Below are positions 39,381 to 49,578 of a DNA stretch of 64,000 nucleotides, in pieces. The position numbers were made by a program, and so were the translations under genes. A model generated the notes under the pieces. The model was not told where the DNA came from, searched no databases, and was given only the letters and a program-made list of their open reading frames with translations. The stretch's first letter is position 1; every line of letters starts with the position of its first letter. Source of the stretch: Entoloma clypeatum (Eukaryota > Basidiomycota > Agaricomycetes > Agaricales > Entolomataceae); contig OY751491.1 of NCBI GenBank assembly GCA_963565915.1, positions 1,612,001-1,676,000 of the forward strand, written 5' to 3'.

Positions 39381-40964
39381 TCACAGCCTCGTCCTTGGAC
39401 TCGCCAATGAGGAGGGGTATTTGTCAAGATGATGGGCAATCATGTTGGAGGCAAAGTCCACACAGCTCCAGTCACCAGCCTGTTGGTTGCATCGGAGGGA
39501 CTGGATGGTGAAGGAGCTTCCAAATGATGGTTCCAACCACCACTTGATCATTGAAATGACCTGTGGGTTGGTGGGGTCTTGCAAGAAATCCCCATAGAGG
39601 ATCTGATGGTTGACAACATCAATGATGATGGCCACCCAGTGGTTACCCAGGTCCTCTGTTGCTGGTAAGCCATGCCCCGACTTGATGTGGAGGCAGAAGG
39701 CGGTGTGTTTTAGCTCGCCTGTCTTGAGTTTGTTCTGAATATTGTCAAGCCATGGAATGGGGGTATAGTCAGCAGACTTGGAGAGCTGATATTGGCAGGC
39801 AAGGGTGATAGCATACAAGAGTGGCAAGAATTTGGCTCCCAGTTGCACAACATTTTTATTGATGAGCCAGGCAAGGATGTTGATATGGTTGTCTGAGAGC
39901 CAGGCCTTGGTCACAAATCGGGCGAGGTTGTAGGTTTCAAACCCCTCAATCGGACACACCAGATGCCATGGGATGGTTGCAATGAAATTGAGGGCAATCT
40001 GGTCACCTACATCTCGGAGGCTCCAGACTGCCTTTCTCCACCACACAAGATCCTTCCAATATAATGCTACTGACTCCCAAAAGGGCAGGCACCAAGATGG
40101 AAGTTTCACCGGATGCTTGTCATGCCAGACTTTGACAGAACGGAAGGGCTTTTGACCATCTGAAGCCCAGGACCAACAGCATCTGTTCAAACTCGCTTGT
40201 CCAGGACAGGGGACAGTCTTGAGATATTCCAGGATCTCATTTGCATCAATTACTTCTGGGGGATCTCCTGAAAAGCGGGATTGACAGCAGGGCTTTCGAC
40301 ATAGGACCTTTGGACAAACAGGAACCTCCCCCAATTCAAGTGCATTGCCATGGAAAGGTAGCGTGAGGCTTTCCTGGACTCCATCGGGAGGGTGGAAGAC
40401 AGGAAATGGTGGGGTGGCTGGGGATGAAGTCACCACAATTATATCTGTGTTGGGTGCATCATAGCTTCCTTTGTCCATTCCCCCATCGCTGGTGCACAGG
40501 CTGTCAAATGCCCTCCATGTCTCAGGGCCTGGATCACTGGAGGCTTCAATGGACAACCCAGGGATGTCCAGGGCTGGAAGAGGGTGGGTGGTGGTGTCAA
40601 TCCAGGCGTTCAATTGGAACAAGAGGCTTCCACGAGGTCTCGAGGTGGATGATATCACAATTTCTGTCGGACTTGGGGCCAATGGGAGGGACCTCCATGA
40701 GGAAGATTCTGCAGAATGGGCTGGGGAAGGAAAAATTGAACAGAAGTCCTTCCAGTTGTGAGCCTCGGTCATCACATTGTATGGAGGGGACAATGGTGAG
40801 CCAAAGTCCTTCCAATCAAATTCTCCTGGCAAGGATAATGGTGAGAAGCCTGGTGATGGCAAATCAAAAGATCACCAATCCTGTTGAACTTCCCCATCGA
40901 TGACCATGGGTCCTGTCTCATGGGAGCCTTCAGGTGTCAGTGGAGGCAATGGAAAAGATTGCAT
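39381..40964 (-). pseudogene. Ulp1-like (C48) cysteine protease domain protein with one nonsense codon
   Basis: The frame starts with ATG at 40964 (MQSFPLPPLTPEGS), is interrupted by TGA at 40872-40874 (W-TGA-SFDLPSP, likely an old CGA or AGA) and runs to 39381, 527 codons. The first ~170 residues are low-complexity Pro/Ser with a recurring (D/N)WKDF motif. The C-terminal ~130 residues resemble Ulp1/SENP proteases: catalytic His in NHWVAIIID, acidic residue in YGDFLQ, Gln then Cys in QQAGDWSCVDFAS. C48 domains of this kind are common in large basidiomycete DNA transposons, so it is more likely a transposon passenger than a host SUMO protease. The CXG after the Cys is not canonical (CVDF). Introns were not tested. 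Confidence 0.65.
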
Positions 40965-41009
40965 GGGGGTGTTATAAACTGGTGTAATATCACTTGCATG
41001 GGCCATCAT

Positions 41010-41502
41010 TGTAAGGGCAACCATCCAATTTCCTCAATCCGACACCTCCGACACCTCCGACCCATCCTCCGACCCTCCGACCGTTGTGGTACGTCTCTTA
41101 TTTATATTACTATACTTTATGTTTCCTTTTGTTTCCATCTATCCTTCGACACCTCCGACCTCCGACACTTCCGACCCGTCCTCTGCGTCGGAGTGCACAT
41201 CGGAGCAATGATTTATACCACCACATGCACACTTCCGATTTACATATTCCGTTCCCATCCCTATGCCCGATCATTGTTGTATTTCAACATTCCTCTCCTC
41301 ATTTCCAATTCTTGTCATCTATATAGCTGTCTAGCCTGCAAGGGAATCCTCAGAACTTTCTCTTTAGATTTCCCTTGCAAGGTACACCTCGTATTGTACT
41401 TCGTAGAGTCTAATTTAACTTTGGATTTCCCTTGCAAGTCGTCCAACGTCAGAGTTGCTTCGGAGCACTTCGGAGTTGTTGGATCATAAGGTCGCCCTCA
41501 CA
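41010..41502 (+). repeat. 5' LTR of gypsy H2
   Basis: 493 bp from TGTAAGGGCAACC to GGTCGCCCTCACA. Very rich in TCCGA/TCGGA pentamers. It contains CAGAACTTTCTCTTT, complementary to the PBS GTAGAAAGTTCT just after the LTR (self-primer). The 433-bp LTRs of H1 are the same family. Confidence 0.85.
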
Positions 41503-41690
41503 GTAGAAAGTTCTCTCTAAACGGACTGGGTACGAATTGTACCATTGAAGCCATTCCGTGCTTTGGAGTTGACGACACAGACTCGAGTCTGCCCTCCTCC
41601 AATTCTGGTACATCCAACACCCCTTCCAATCCCCCTTTTCACCGTTCTGCCTACCACTCTGTAACTGGTGACTCCGTATCACACATAGAA

Positions 41691-42858
41691 ATGGACGACC
41701 CCAAACGTCTTGCTGCGCTTGAACATGAGTTTCAGGAACACCGCCAAACCCTCACCAACATTACTGCACAACTTGAACAACTTATCCGCGCCGCTATTCC
41801 ACCTGTTTCCATTCCCAACCCCAACCCAATTCCCCCTCCAGCGGAGGCCCAAGTTCCAGCCTTTCCACCTGCTCCAATCGTGCCTGCCAATCCAGGTGTG
41901 CGTCGGGCCAAACCCACAACTCCGTCAGACTTCGACAGAGCACGTACCACTGGTTGGACTTTTCTTAATTCTTGCAAACTGTATATGGGACTGGTTCCAG
42001 AACAGTTTGCAGACGATCATGCTAGGATCTATTGGGCGCTTTCCTTCATGAAGAGTGGACGTGCTGCGCTTCGCCAACCACATCATCCGACAAGAGCGTC
42101 GGACTGGAGCTCCGTGCCACCAGACCTGGGTGCAGTTCCAAACCGCGTTCATTGCGGAGTTCACTCCAAAAAACAAAGAACAAGATGCATGGCTCATTCT
42201 TGAGGGAGAAGCCTATTACCAAGGTAGTCGAGATGTGGAGGCTTATATTGATGACTTCAAAGATTATGTCAAAAAGGCTGGGTACACCGAAGGAACGAAC
42301 ATAGTACTCAAGTTCCAACACAGCCTCCGATCCGACATCCAATCTGAAATTGCTACACTAACTTTCGGACGACCCGCGGGTGACAACCCAGATGCCTGGT
42401 ATGCAGCGGCACGAGTCAACGACAATAATTGAATCACCAATAAAGCTTTCAAGTCCACAGTTCCGACATGCCCGAACCCTTTCCGCACTGCTCCGACCGC
42501 ACCGAAGGCAGCGGCAGGATCTGTATTTCCCCAACCTTTCATCCCCTATATTCCCCGTGCACCTCCGACAGTCGTTGCTCCGACTCTGACCATCCACGAC
42601 CCCAATGCAATGGATATTGATGCCTCTCGCATCAGGGGTAAGAACAGCAATGTATGCTTCAGATGTGGTAAAACTGGTCATTTCAGTCGCGAGTGTCCGC
42701 TCCAATTCGACGTCTGATTCATGACATTGGACAAACAGGAGGAGTACATGATGGACCAACTAGCCGCTAAAGATACAGTGGCATCTACCTCCGATGTTGC
42801 CGGAGTGTCAGAGCAAGCGGAAGACAAACAAGAGAATTTTTCCCCCGACAACGAGTGA
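41691..42858 (+). pseudogene. H2 gypsy Gag, broken
   Basis: ATG 41691 (MDDPKRLAALEHEFQEHRQT). A predicted coiled-coil N-terminus and a Pro-rich linker precede the capsid-like region (WTFLNSCKLYMGLVPEQFAD...). There is a frameshift near 42075, TGA codons at about 42430 and 42715, and a CCHC knuckle (CFRCGKTGHFSREC) near 42655. The end is acidic, at TGA 42856-42858. H1 carries the matching gag with different lesions, so the ancestral protein can be recognised but neither copy is intact. Confidence 0.85.
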
Positions 42859-43169
42859 ATGGTGTGCCCTCATTGTCCACTAGCAATCATTATGCTTCCT
42901 TGTCTATAGATGGATCAGATGTTACTTCTTCTCCCTATGACTCGGCGCAGAATGAACCCTCAGGCACACATACCCCAACTCTGAAAGTCGTCTGACCCCA
43001 ACTCCAGAAATGGGAACGAGGACTTCCAAAAAAATACATCCTGGCCTCTGACAGCTCCAACAACACTATTGAACTAGATGTTGTTCTGGAGACAATGGAT
43101 ACCAAGGATACCCTTTCACAAAATGCTCTCCTCAATAGCGGAGCGACTGGCTCCTTCATTGACCGCTCC
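42859..43169 (+). pseudogene. H2 protease fragment
   Basis: Encodes, with frame changes, SSNNTIELDVVLETMDTKDT and LLNSGATGSFIDRS, the same N-S-G-A-T active-site region as in H1 (46580-46600), then stops at the H1 LTR. Confidence 0.7.
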
Positions 43170-43602
43170 TGTAAGGGCGACCTTACAATCCAAGACTCAA
43201 ACTCAGATACTTGCAAGGGAGATCCGAAGTTTAGATCGAGCAGTCTGATAAGTAATACAACACACACCTTGCAAGGGAGATCTGAAGAGAAAGTTCTAAG
43301 GATTCCCCTGCAAGCTAGCGAGATAAATAGTAAAATGAGATATGAAATAAGAGATAAAACGAGACACATGAATGATGAGCAATGATCGGGAGTAGCGATG
43401 AAGGATGAATGGAAACAAGATGAATGATAGTACCTGCGATCCGACGTGTGGAGTAGTGGATGGGGGCGGAGTCGTCGGATGCGGAGAGGCGGATAAGATG
43501 TCGGAGACAGCGGATACGATTGGAGGACGTCGGAGATGGTGGAATAGAAAGGAAAGGAGGAAAGGAAAGGAAAAGTGAAAAGTGAAAGTGGTTGCCCTTA
43601 CA
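43170..43602 (-). repeat. 3' LTR of H1
   Basis: 433 bp, TGTAAGGG...CCCTTACA. On the element strand a purine run (complement of 43604-43613) precedes it. Confidence 0.9.
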
Positions 43603-43613
43603 TCACCCCCCCT

Positions 43614-44509
43614 TCAAGGCATGGCGTCTCGACGTGTCAGGCAAAACAAACCCAATATCGTGGCGGCGATCTGCTGCGGAGCTCCTGGATGATGTCGGTA
43701 GAAGTCGCGGACTAGGCACGGGGCATGGACATTGTCTTCTGCTTCCCAGGAATTCTCTTTGTAGCCATATCCCTTCCATTTGACCAAGAATTGAAGCTTG
43801 CCTTGATGCAGTCGGCTGTCCAAGAGGTTTTCAACATTGTACTCCAATTCTTCTCCGACTACCATCGGAGGCAGAGGAGAGCGGACTTGGCATTGGAAAG
43901 GGTCGTCAGGAACTAGTGAAAGTTTGACAACATGGAATACTGGGTGAACAGGGGACATGGAAGGGGGAAGGCGAAGTTCGTAGGCATGTGTTCCAACAGG
44001 TCGGACCACTGGGAAAGGGCCTATGTATCGATGTGCAAGTTTTTTTGTGGATCAGGTGGTTTTGAGGTCTGATGAGTCTAAAAAGACCTTGTCCCCCGGG
44101 CGGAATGTCGGAGTGGTGCTCCGATGCTGGTTGTAGTATTGTGCCATGTTGTCTTTTGCCTTTGTCAGTGCTGCGTGAGCCTCTGCTACCGCCTCGATCT
44201 CCATCTGCTTCTCGCGAGGTTCGAATCCCATGCGCGGATGGCGGCCAGTGTCAATGTAGAATGGAGTTTGACGTGTTGATGCGTGAACATGGTTGTTGTA
44301 TGCAAATTCAGCCATCGGAAGCCATTCGTCCCAATCGTCTTGACGTTCATTGACGAATAGGCGAAGGTATTGTTCCAATCCTTGATTGACCCGCTCCGTC
44401 TGTCCATCCGACTGCGGATGGTAGGCTGTCGAGGCAGCAACCTTAATGTTAAGCAGCCTGTATAGTTTGCGCGTGAACTTGGTGACAAACTGCGGTCCTC
44501 GGTCAGAGA
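43614..44509 (-). pseudogene. H1 integrase C-terminal part and chromodomain
   Basis: Starts within the integrase core at ISDRGPQF (second catalytic Asp) and keeps the catalytic Glu (SDGQTERVNQ). It continues through the GPY-like region (HRSTTPTFRPGDKVFLDSSD), breaks in frame near 44040, and ends with a chromodomain (YNVENLLDSR...FLVKWKGYGYKENSWE). The zinc finger and first Asp are missing, replaced by a duplication. Integrase cannot work. Confidence 0.88.
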
Positions 44510-44726
44510 TTCCGCTAACTCCTCCGCTTCCTCTCCTTCTGTGACATCCTCCACCCATGGGCCACATGGAGCCTCCTCCTCTAGACCGGACGTCGGAGTG
44601 GAACCCATCCGACAGGCTCGGATGCGGACTTGTTCAAACTTCCGCTCCTTCCGCTCTTGGGCTGCCTCTTGGTGGCATGTCCGGCATCGTGCAGGACACC
44701 GGCTCATCTTCACTTCCCCTGAAGCC
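44510..44726 (-). repeat. 217-bp duplication of the H1 protease-RT linker inserted in integrase
   Basis: Same length and order as 46176-46392, with about eight or nine substitutions by eye (for example gggccacatgg versus gggccgcgtgg). It replaces the region between RNase H and integrase Asp-2. Confidence 0.85.
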
Positions 44727-46395
44727 CAAAACGAGCGAGGTATAAGGACCATCTAGCCTGTCGTTGATTTAGTTTTTGAGCTGTCATGAAATACTCAAGA
44801 TTTTTGTGGTCCGTCCAAATCTCCACTGTCTTCTCCGCTCCTTCAAGGAAGTGCCTCCACTCCTCCAATGCGCGGACCACCGCCAACATCTCCTTGTCGT
44901 AGATCTCATAGTTGCGTTCCACCGGACTTAGGCTTTTGGAATAGAATGCGACAGGATGCCACTTACCATCCTCTGTTGGTTGGGACAGTACTGCTCTGGT
45001 TGCAAAGTCCGAGCTATCTGCTTCTATCCGCCACTCCTTTCCATGATCAGCTAAGACCAGGATCGGAGTGGATGTAATCCTCCGCTTCAACTCCGCAAAT
45101 GCGGACACTTCTCCCTCCCTCCAAGACCAGAGGTGCCCTTTCTTTGTGAGCTCGAAAAGAGGGCGCGCGATGTCCAAAAACCCTTCAATAAAACGGCGAT
45201 AGAAGTTAGTGAATCCCAGAAAGGACTGTACTTCTCGGACGTTTGTCGGAGCAGGCCACTCCGCGACCCCCGCTACCTTCACCGGATCCATCTCTACGTG
45301 TCCTTGTTCAATAATAAGGCCTAGGTATTCAATGCGCGTTTGTTCAAACTCGCATTTCTCTGGTTTTAGATAGAGTTTGTGTTCGCGAAGTCGTTCCAGT
45401 ACGATCCATGTGACTCTCCGATGCTCCGCAAGGGTCTCCATGAAGATGAGTATATCGTCGAGGTAAACACAGACTACACCTTCAGTGATAAGGTCCTGAA
45501 AGTCTGGAATGTGGATGGACTATTAGTGAGGCCGAAGAACATCACCAACGATTCATAGAGTCCGCGATTGGTCCGAAAAGCGGCCTTCCACTCGTCTCCG
45601 GGTTTTATCCGCACATTGTTGTAGCCCCAGCGGATGTTGAGCTTGGTGAAGTATTGAGTGCGTTGAAGTTTATTGATCAGTTCGGATATGAGCGGAAGCG
45701 GATACTTGTTTTTGATAGTTTTGGAATTGAGTGACCGGTAGTCTTGTACAAGACGAAGCGAGCCATCCTTCTTCTTGATGTAGAATACCGGAGATGCCAT
45801 CAGAGACTTGGAAGGGCGGATCCGACCAGTTGCAAGGTTTTCCTCCAAAAACGCGTCGAGTTCCTTCTGTTCGTTCGGAGCAAGCAGATATACCTTACAC
45901 CCTGCCGGAGAGGCGTCCGGAACAAGTTCAATGGCGTGGTCCCAAGTCCGCTCTTCTGGTAAGGTGTCGAAAGAGGTCTTTGAGAATACATCTTCGAAGT
46001 CAAACAAGTGGTCTGGTACAGAGTTGCGGAAAGATTTAGGTTTTTGGTTACTGAGGAAGGCCTCCAATAGACGTTGCGAGATATTGGATGAAGCACGGAT
46101 GAACTCCGCCTCCGTGGGTACTGTTCCGACAAAAAGGCGGTCTCCCTCCTCAAACTCATCCTCTTCCTCATCGTCTTCCGCTAACTCCTCTGCTTCTTCT
46201 CCTTCTGTGACATCCTCCACCCATGGGCCGCGTGGAGCCTCCTCCTCTAGACCGGACATCGGAGTGGAACCCACCCGACAGGCTCGGATGCGGACTTGTT
46301 CAAACTTCCGCTCCTTCTGCTCTTGGGCTGCCTCTTGGTGACATGTCCAACATCGTGCAGGACACCGGCTCATCTTCACTTCCCCTGAAGCCAAA
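44727..46395 (-). pseudogene. H1 RT and RNase H, frameshifted
   Basis: 46394-45474 encodes an acidic linker (TEGEEAEELAEDDEEEDEFE) and RT fingers and palm (PSKSLMASPVFYIKKKDGSLR, WGYNNVRI, MFFGLTNSP). A small deletion breaks the frame at about 45490, just before the YLDD motif, which is readable in the next frame. 45441-44727 encodes the RT thumb and RNase H (EADSSDFATRAVLSQ, YDKEMLAVV, WTDHKNLEYF). In the RNase H the usual DAS is DSS. The linker 46176-46392 is the source of the duplication at 44510. Confidence 0.88.
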
Positions 46396-46854
46396 GCCCA
46401 ATCTACCTTGGGGTTGTGTTCTTTGAATAGCGGAGCACTACATCCAACACCTCCATTATTGCTCTGGCCTCGTTTGGAGTTCCGTCAATGTTGTATACCG
46501 GAATTGCACGTTGTAGTTTTTGAGTAGAGAGTCGATGTTTCTCGACCAGAGTGCGTTCATCAAATGACCCTGTTGCCCCGCTGTTGAGTAAAACCTTTTG
46601 TGATAGTGTGTCTTTAGTGTTGGTAGTTTCAAGAACTATGTCTAGTTCAATAGAATTGTCGGAGTGAGCGGAGGCGAGGACATATTGTTTTGGAAGCCGA
46701 CGCTCCCATTTAGAGAGGCGAAGGCAGATGGGATTTGTGGAGTTGGGTGCGACTATGGGATCATTTGCAGGCTTAGAGATGAAGGGTATAGGATCATATT
46801 GTTCCATAAATAAGGCAGCATAACGATTTTTAGCAGACAACGAGGGCGCACTGT
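46396..46854 (-). pseudogene. H1 protease region
   Basis: Reads KQYVLASAHSDNSIELDIVL, then LLNSGATGSFDERTLVEKH. The active-site triad reads N-S-G; H2 also has NSG, so this may be the family state or a shared inactivation (Asp to Asn). It is in a different frame from the end of Gag. Confidence 0.65.
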
Positions 46855-48009
46855 TCACTCGCTGTGGGGAGGAAAATCCTCCTGTCCTTCCTCCAACTCC
46901 GCAGACTCCATGGGCAGAACAGAGTTGCCTTCCGCTGCATCCTTGACCATGAGTTGTTCCATAACAAACTCGTCCTGCTCCTCCGTTGTCATGAAGCAAA
47001 TGTCGAAGCGAAGGGGGCATTCATGACTAAAGTGACCCATTTCGTTACATCTGAAGCATGCATTGGCATTCTTGCCTTTGACACGTGAAGTATCAATGTC
47101 CATTGCATTGGGGTCCCTTGTCAGCGGAGCGGATGCAGATGCGAGCGGAGCTGTACGCGGAGTGAATGGAATGTAGGGGCGAGGGAATACTGAGGTGCCA
47201 GGTACTCTTGGTCCGACAACATTGTGGAAGGCGGAGGTGCGGGTCGGAGCAGTGGCTTTGAAGGCTTTGTTGGCAATCCTATTGTCGTCATTGACTTGTG
47301 CTGCAGAGTACCACTCCTCGGGGTTGTCATCCGCAGGTCGTCCGTGGGTCAGGGTGGCAATCTCGTTCTGAATGTTGGAACAGAGACCATGGCGGAATTT
47401 GAGTACGATGTTGGTATCCTCCTGATAGCCCGCTTTGTCAATGTAGTCTTTGAACTCGTCAATATAGGTCTTGACATCCCGTTGACCTTGATAATAGGAT
47501 TCTCCTTCGAGGATCAGTCTCGTGTCCTGTTCCTCATTCTTCGGAGTGAACTCCGCTGTAAAGACTGCACGGAAGTCCACCCAAGTCCGATAAGGTGGAG
47601 CACCGGTCCTCCGCTCCTGTCAGATAATGCGATCCGCAAAGCGTGCTGCACGTCCACTCTTCATGAAAGATAAAGCCCAATAAATTTTAGCGTGGTCGTC
47701 TGCGAACTGTTCCGGAGCCAGCCCCATAAACAATTCACAGGAGTTTAGAAAGGTCCAACCATTTGCGCGCGATCCATTGAAGTCCGATGGATTGGCAGGT
47801 TTTGCTCGACGTACGCCCAGATTGGCCGGAGCGAGCGGAGCGGGTATAATAGTGGGTGCGGGAGCAGGTGGGATAGGTGGCGGAGCTGGGGCAGGAATTG
47901 TGTTGAAGGCGAGGAGGAGTTGGTCAAGTTGAGTCGAGATATCAGCGAGAGTTTGATGTTGTTCCTGGAACTCGTGCTTGAGCTGTTCAAGGCGATTGGG
48001 GTTGTCCAT
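46855..48009 (-). pseudogene. H1 gypsy Gag with one TGA
   Basis: ATG 48009 (MDNPNRLEQLKHEFQEQHQT), ending 46855. A TGA near 47620 interrupts ...ADRII-TGA-QERRTGAP; H2 has CGA at this codon (ATCATCCGACAAGAG), which proves a CGA-to-TGA change. The middle matches the H2 capsid-like region, with a CCHC knuckle CFRCNEMGHFSHEC and an acidic tail. Otherwise open, about 384 codons. Confidence 0.88.
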
Positions 48010-48170
48010 TACTATGTGTGGAGCAGAATTACCAGTTACGGAGAGGTAATTAGAAGAACTGGAAGGGGTGTGAGATGTATCGGAGTCGGACGCGGACGAA
48101 GCTGCTCTGAAGCGCGGAATCTTGACAATGATGCAATTGGACCCAGTCCAATTAGAAGAGAACTTTCTAC
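48010..48170 (-). promoter_or_regulatory. H1 leader with self-primer site
   Basis: AGAAAGTTCT (complement of 48159-48168) lies two bases from the LTR and is complementary to AGAACTTTCT inside the LTR (complement of 48289-48298). Confidence 0.7.
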
Positions 48171-48603
48171 TGTAAGGGCGACCTTACGATCCAAGACTCA
48201 AACTCAGATACTTGCAAGGGAGATCCGAAGTTTAGATTGAGCAGCCTGATAAGTAATACAACACACACCTTGCAAGGGAGATCTGAAGAGAAAGTTCTAA
48301 GGATTCCCCTGCAAGCTAGCGAGATAAATAGTAAAATGAGATATGAAATAAGAGATAAAACGAGACACATGAATGATGAGCAATGATCGGGAGTAGCGAT
48401 GAAGGATGAATGGAAACAAGATGAATGATAGTACCTGCGATCCGACGTGTGGAGTAGTGGATGGGGGCGGAGTCGTCGGATGCGGAGAGGCGGATAAGAT
48501 GTTGGAGACAGCGGATACGATCGGAGGACGTCGGAGATGGTGGAATAGAAAGGAAAGGAAGAAAGGAAAGGAAAAGTAAAAAGTGAAAGTGGTTGCCCTT
48601 ACA
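48171..48603 (-). repeat. 5' LTR of H1
   Basis: 433 bp, nearly identical to 43170-43602 (a few differences, for example ttagattgagcagcc versus ttagatcgagcagtc). Confidence 0.9.
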
Positions 48604-49040
48604 ATGAAGCTGTTAAGTTTCCGCAGATCGGAGCCGTCAAAGGTGTCGGGTTCCTTTGCCTTTTTCTTCTGAGGCCTCGGAGTGTCTCTGCGTCGGAGTT
48701 CCTGCATCATAAGCAAGATTGCTTCAGCGAGGTTTGGAGTTTCTTCGCGACAGAAAGGATTGTCAGAGGCATGATCTTCGGAAGGAGGCGTCGGGGGATT
48801 GTTGTCATGATCGGAGACCTCAGGAAGATCTGGAGGTCCTTGAGTCTGAGGTGTTTTGAAACGTGGTGTCGGAGATGGAGGGTCATGAGTAGGAGGTACT
48901 GATGTCGATTGTGAGGGTTGTGTATGGCAAGCGGAAAAGCCTTTAAAAGTTTGCAAGAATGATGCCCTGTTATTCTGCGGATTGGTAGTTTCTGCCGCGG
49001 CTGCTGCTGCACGGGAGTTCTGTGTGGTGCAATGTGCCAT
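48604..49040 (-). pseudogene. Element I Gag, N-terminal fragment
   Basis: ATG 49040 (MAHCTTQNSRAAAAAAETTN). A long Pro/Ser/Thr-rich region precedes LAEAILLMMQELRRRDTPR and the start of a classical gypsy Gag domain (PDTFDGSDLRKLNSFI), where H1 interrupts it. Open over its whole remaining length of about 145 codons. Confidence 0.7.
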
Positions 49041-49088
49041 ATTAAGAATTTGAAATAGATGGAAGAGCAAGTGGGAGTTTGAATATAC

Positions 49089-49499
49089 TGTTAAGAACTG
49101 AACGATGAAACATCGGAGCTATGTCGGACACGTCGGAGGGTCGGAGGTCGAGAACGTGAATGGCGTAGTGGTAAAGACTTGGCTTCAACTTGTGTGTTGC
49201 ACCCTCGCTAATACGTCGGGGTGTCTTTATTTCAGAATGGTCAGAATGGTCGGAATGGTCGGAGTCAGACTCAAGTCAAGAGTCAGAGAGGATGTTTGGT
49301 CGAGACTAAGTTGATATTCAAACTGAAACTAATACAAGATTATACGTAGGTTTATATAGTATGTCGGAGGATGTGGGGAATTGTCGGAGTTGGAGAATGA
49401 GTGGCTAATGCCGGAGTCGGATAGTAAGTGGCTTTCGGAGATGTGAACATAACTACAGAGGTAATGTAAGTATTGTACATAGCGAGAAGGTTCGTAACA
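49089..49499 (-). repeat. 5' LTR of element I
   Basis: 411 bp, TGTTACGAACC...TTCTTAACA on the minus strand. TATATAAACC is followed after about 25 bases by AGTTTGAATAT (complement of 49314-49324), which is complementary to ATATTCAAACT two bases past the LTR (complement of 49076-49086). Confidence 0.78.
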
Positions 49500-49578
49500 G
49501 TAAGTACAATGTAATCAAGTATTAGTCAAAATGTCGGAGGAGTCAGATCGGAGTCAGATCGGAGGATTGGAATGTAAC
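49500..49578. repeat. Short LTR-like remnant
   Basis: TCGGA-rich stretch ending AATGTAACA, which resembles an LTR terminus (TGTTACATT in reverse). It lies between I and J; probably the LTR into which I inserted. The GTAAG next to I (49500-49504) would be the TSD of I. Confidence 0.35.

Larger units (their letters stand above)
41010..43169 (+). mobile_element. Gypsy element H2, 5' fragment
   Basis: LTR, leader, gag and the first part of protease on the plus strand, cut at 43169 where the 3' LTR of H1 begins. The rest of H2 is not found to the right of H1. Confidence 0.85.
43170..48603 (-). mobile_element. Gypsy chromovirus H1 with both LTRs
   Basis: 433-bp LTRs at both ends, gag to chromodomain between them on the minus strand. 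No matching 5-bp duplication: left flank GCTCC, right flank ATGAA. The two flanks belong to different elements (H2 plus strand, I minus strand), which points to recombination between elements rather than simple insertion. The internal region carries a 217-bp duplication in place of the integrase N-terminus. Confidence 0.88.
48604..49499 (-). mobile_element. Gypsy element I, 5' end
   Basis: 5' LTR (49089-49499), leader with self-primer site and N-terminal Gag on the minus strand, cut at 48603 by the H1 5' LTR. It is TCGGA-rich like H but a different family (LTR termini TGTTACGAACC and TTCTTAACA). Confidence 0.78.

Noticed and set aside
43170..48603. TCG-specific RIP as cause of the stops
   Set aside because: The stops I could compare are in GCGA, ACGA or CCGA contexts, so a plain CpG effect is more economical.
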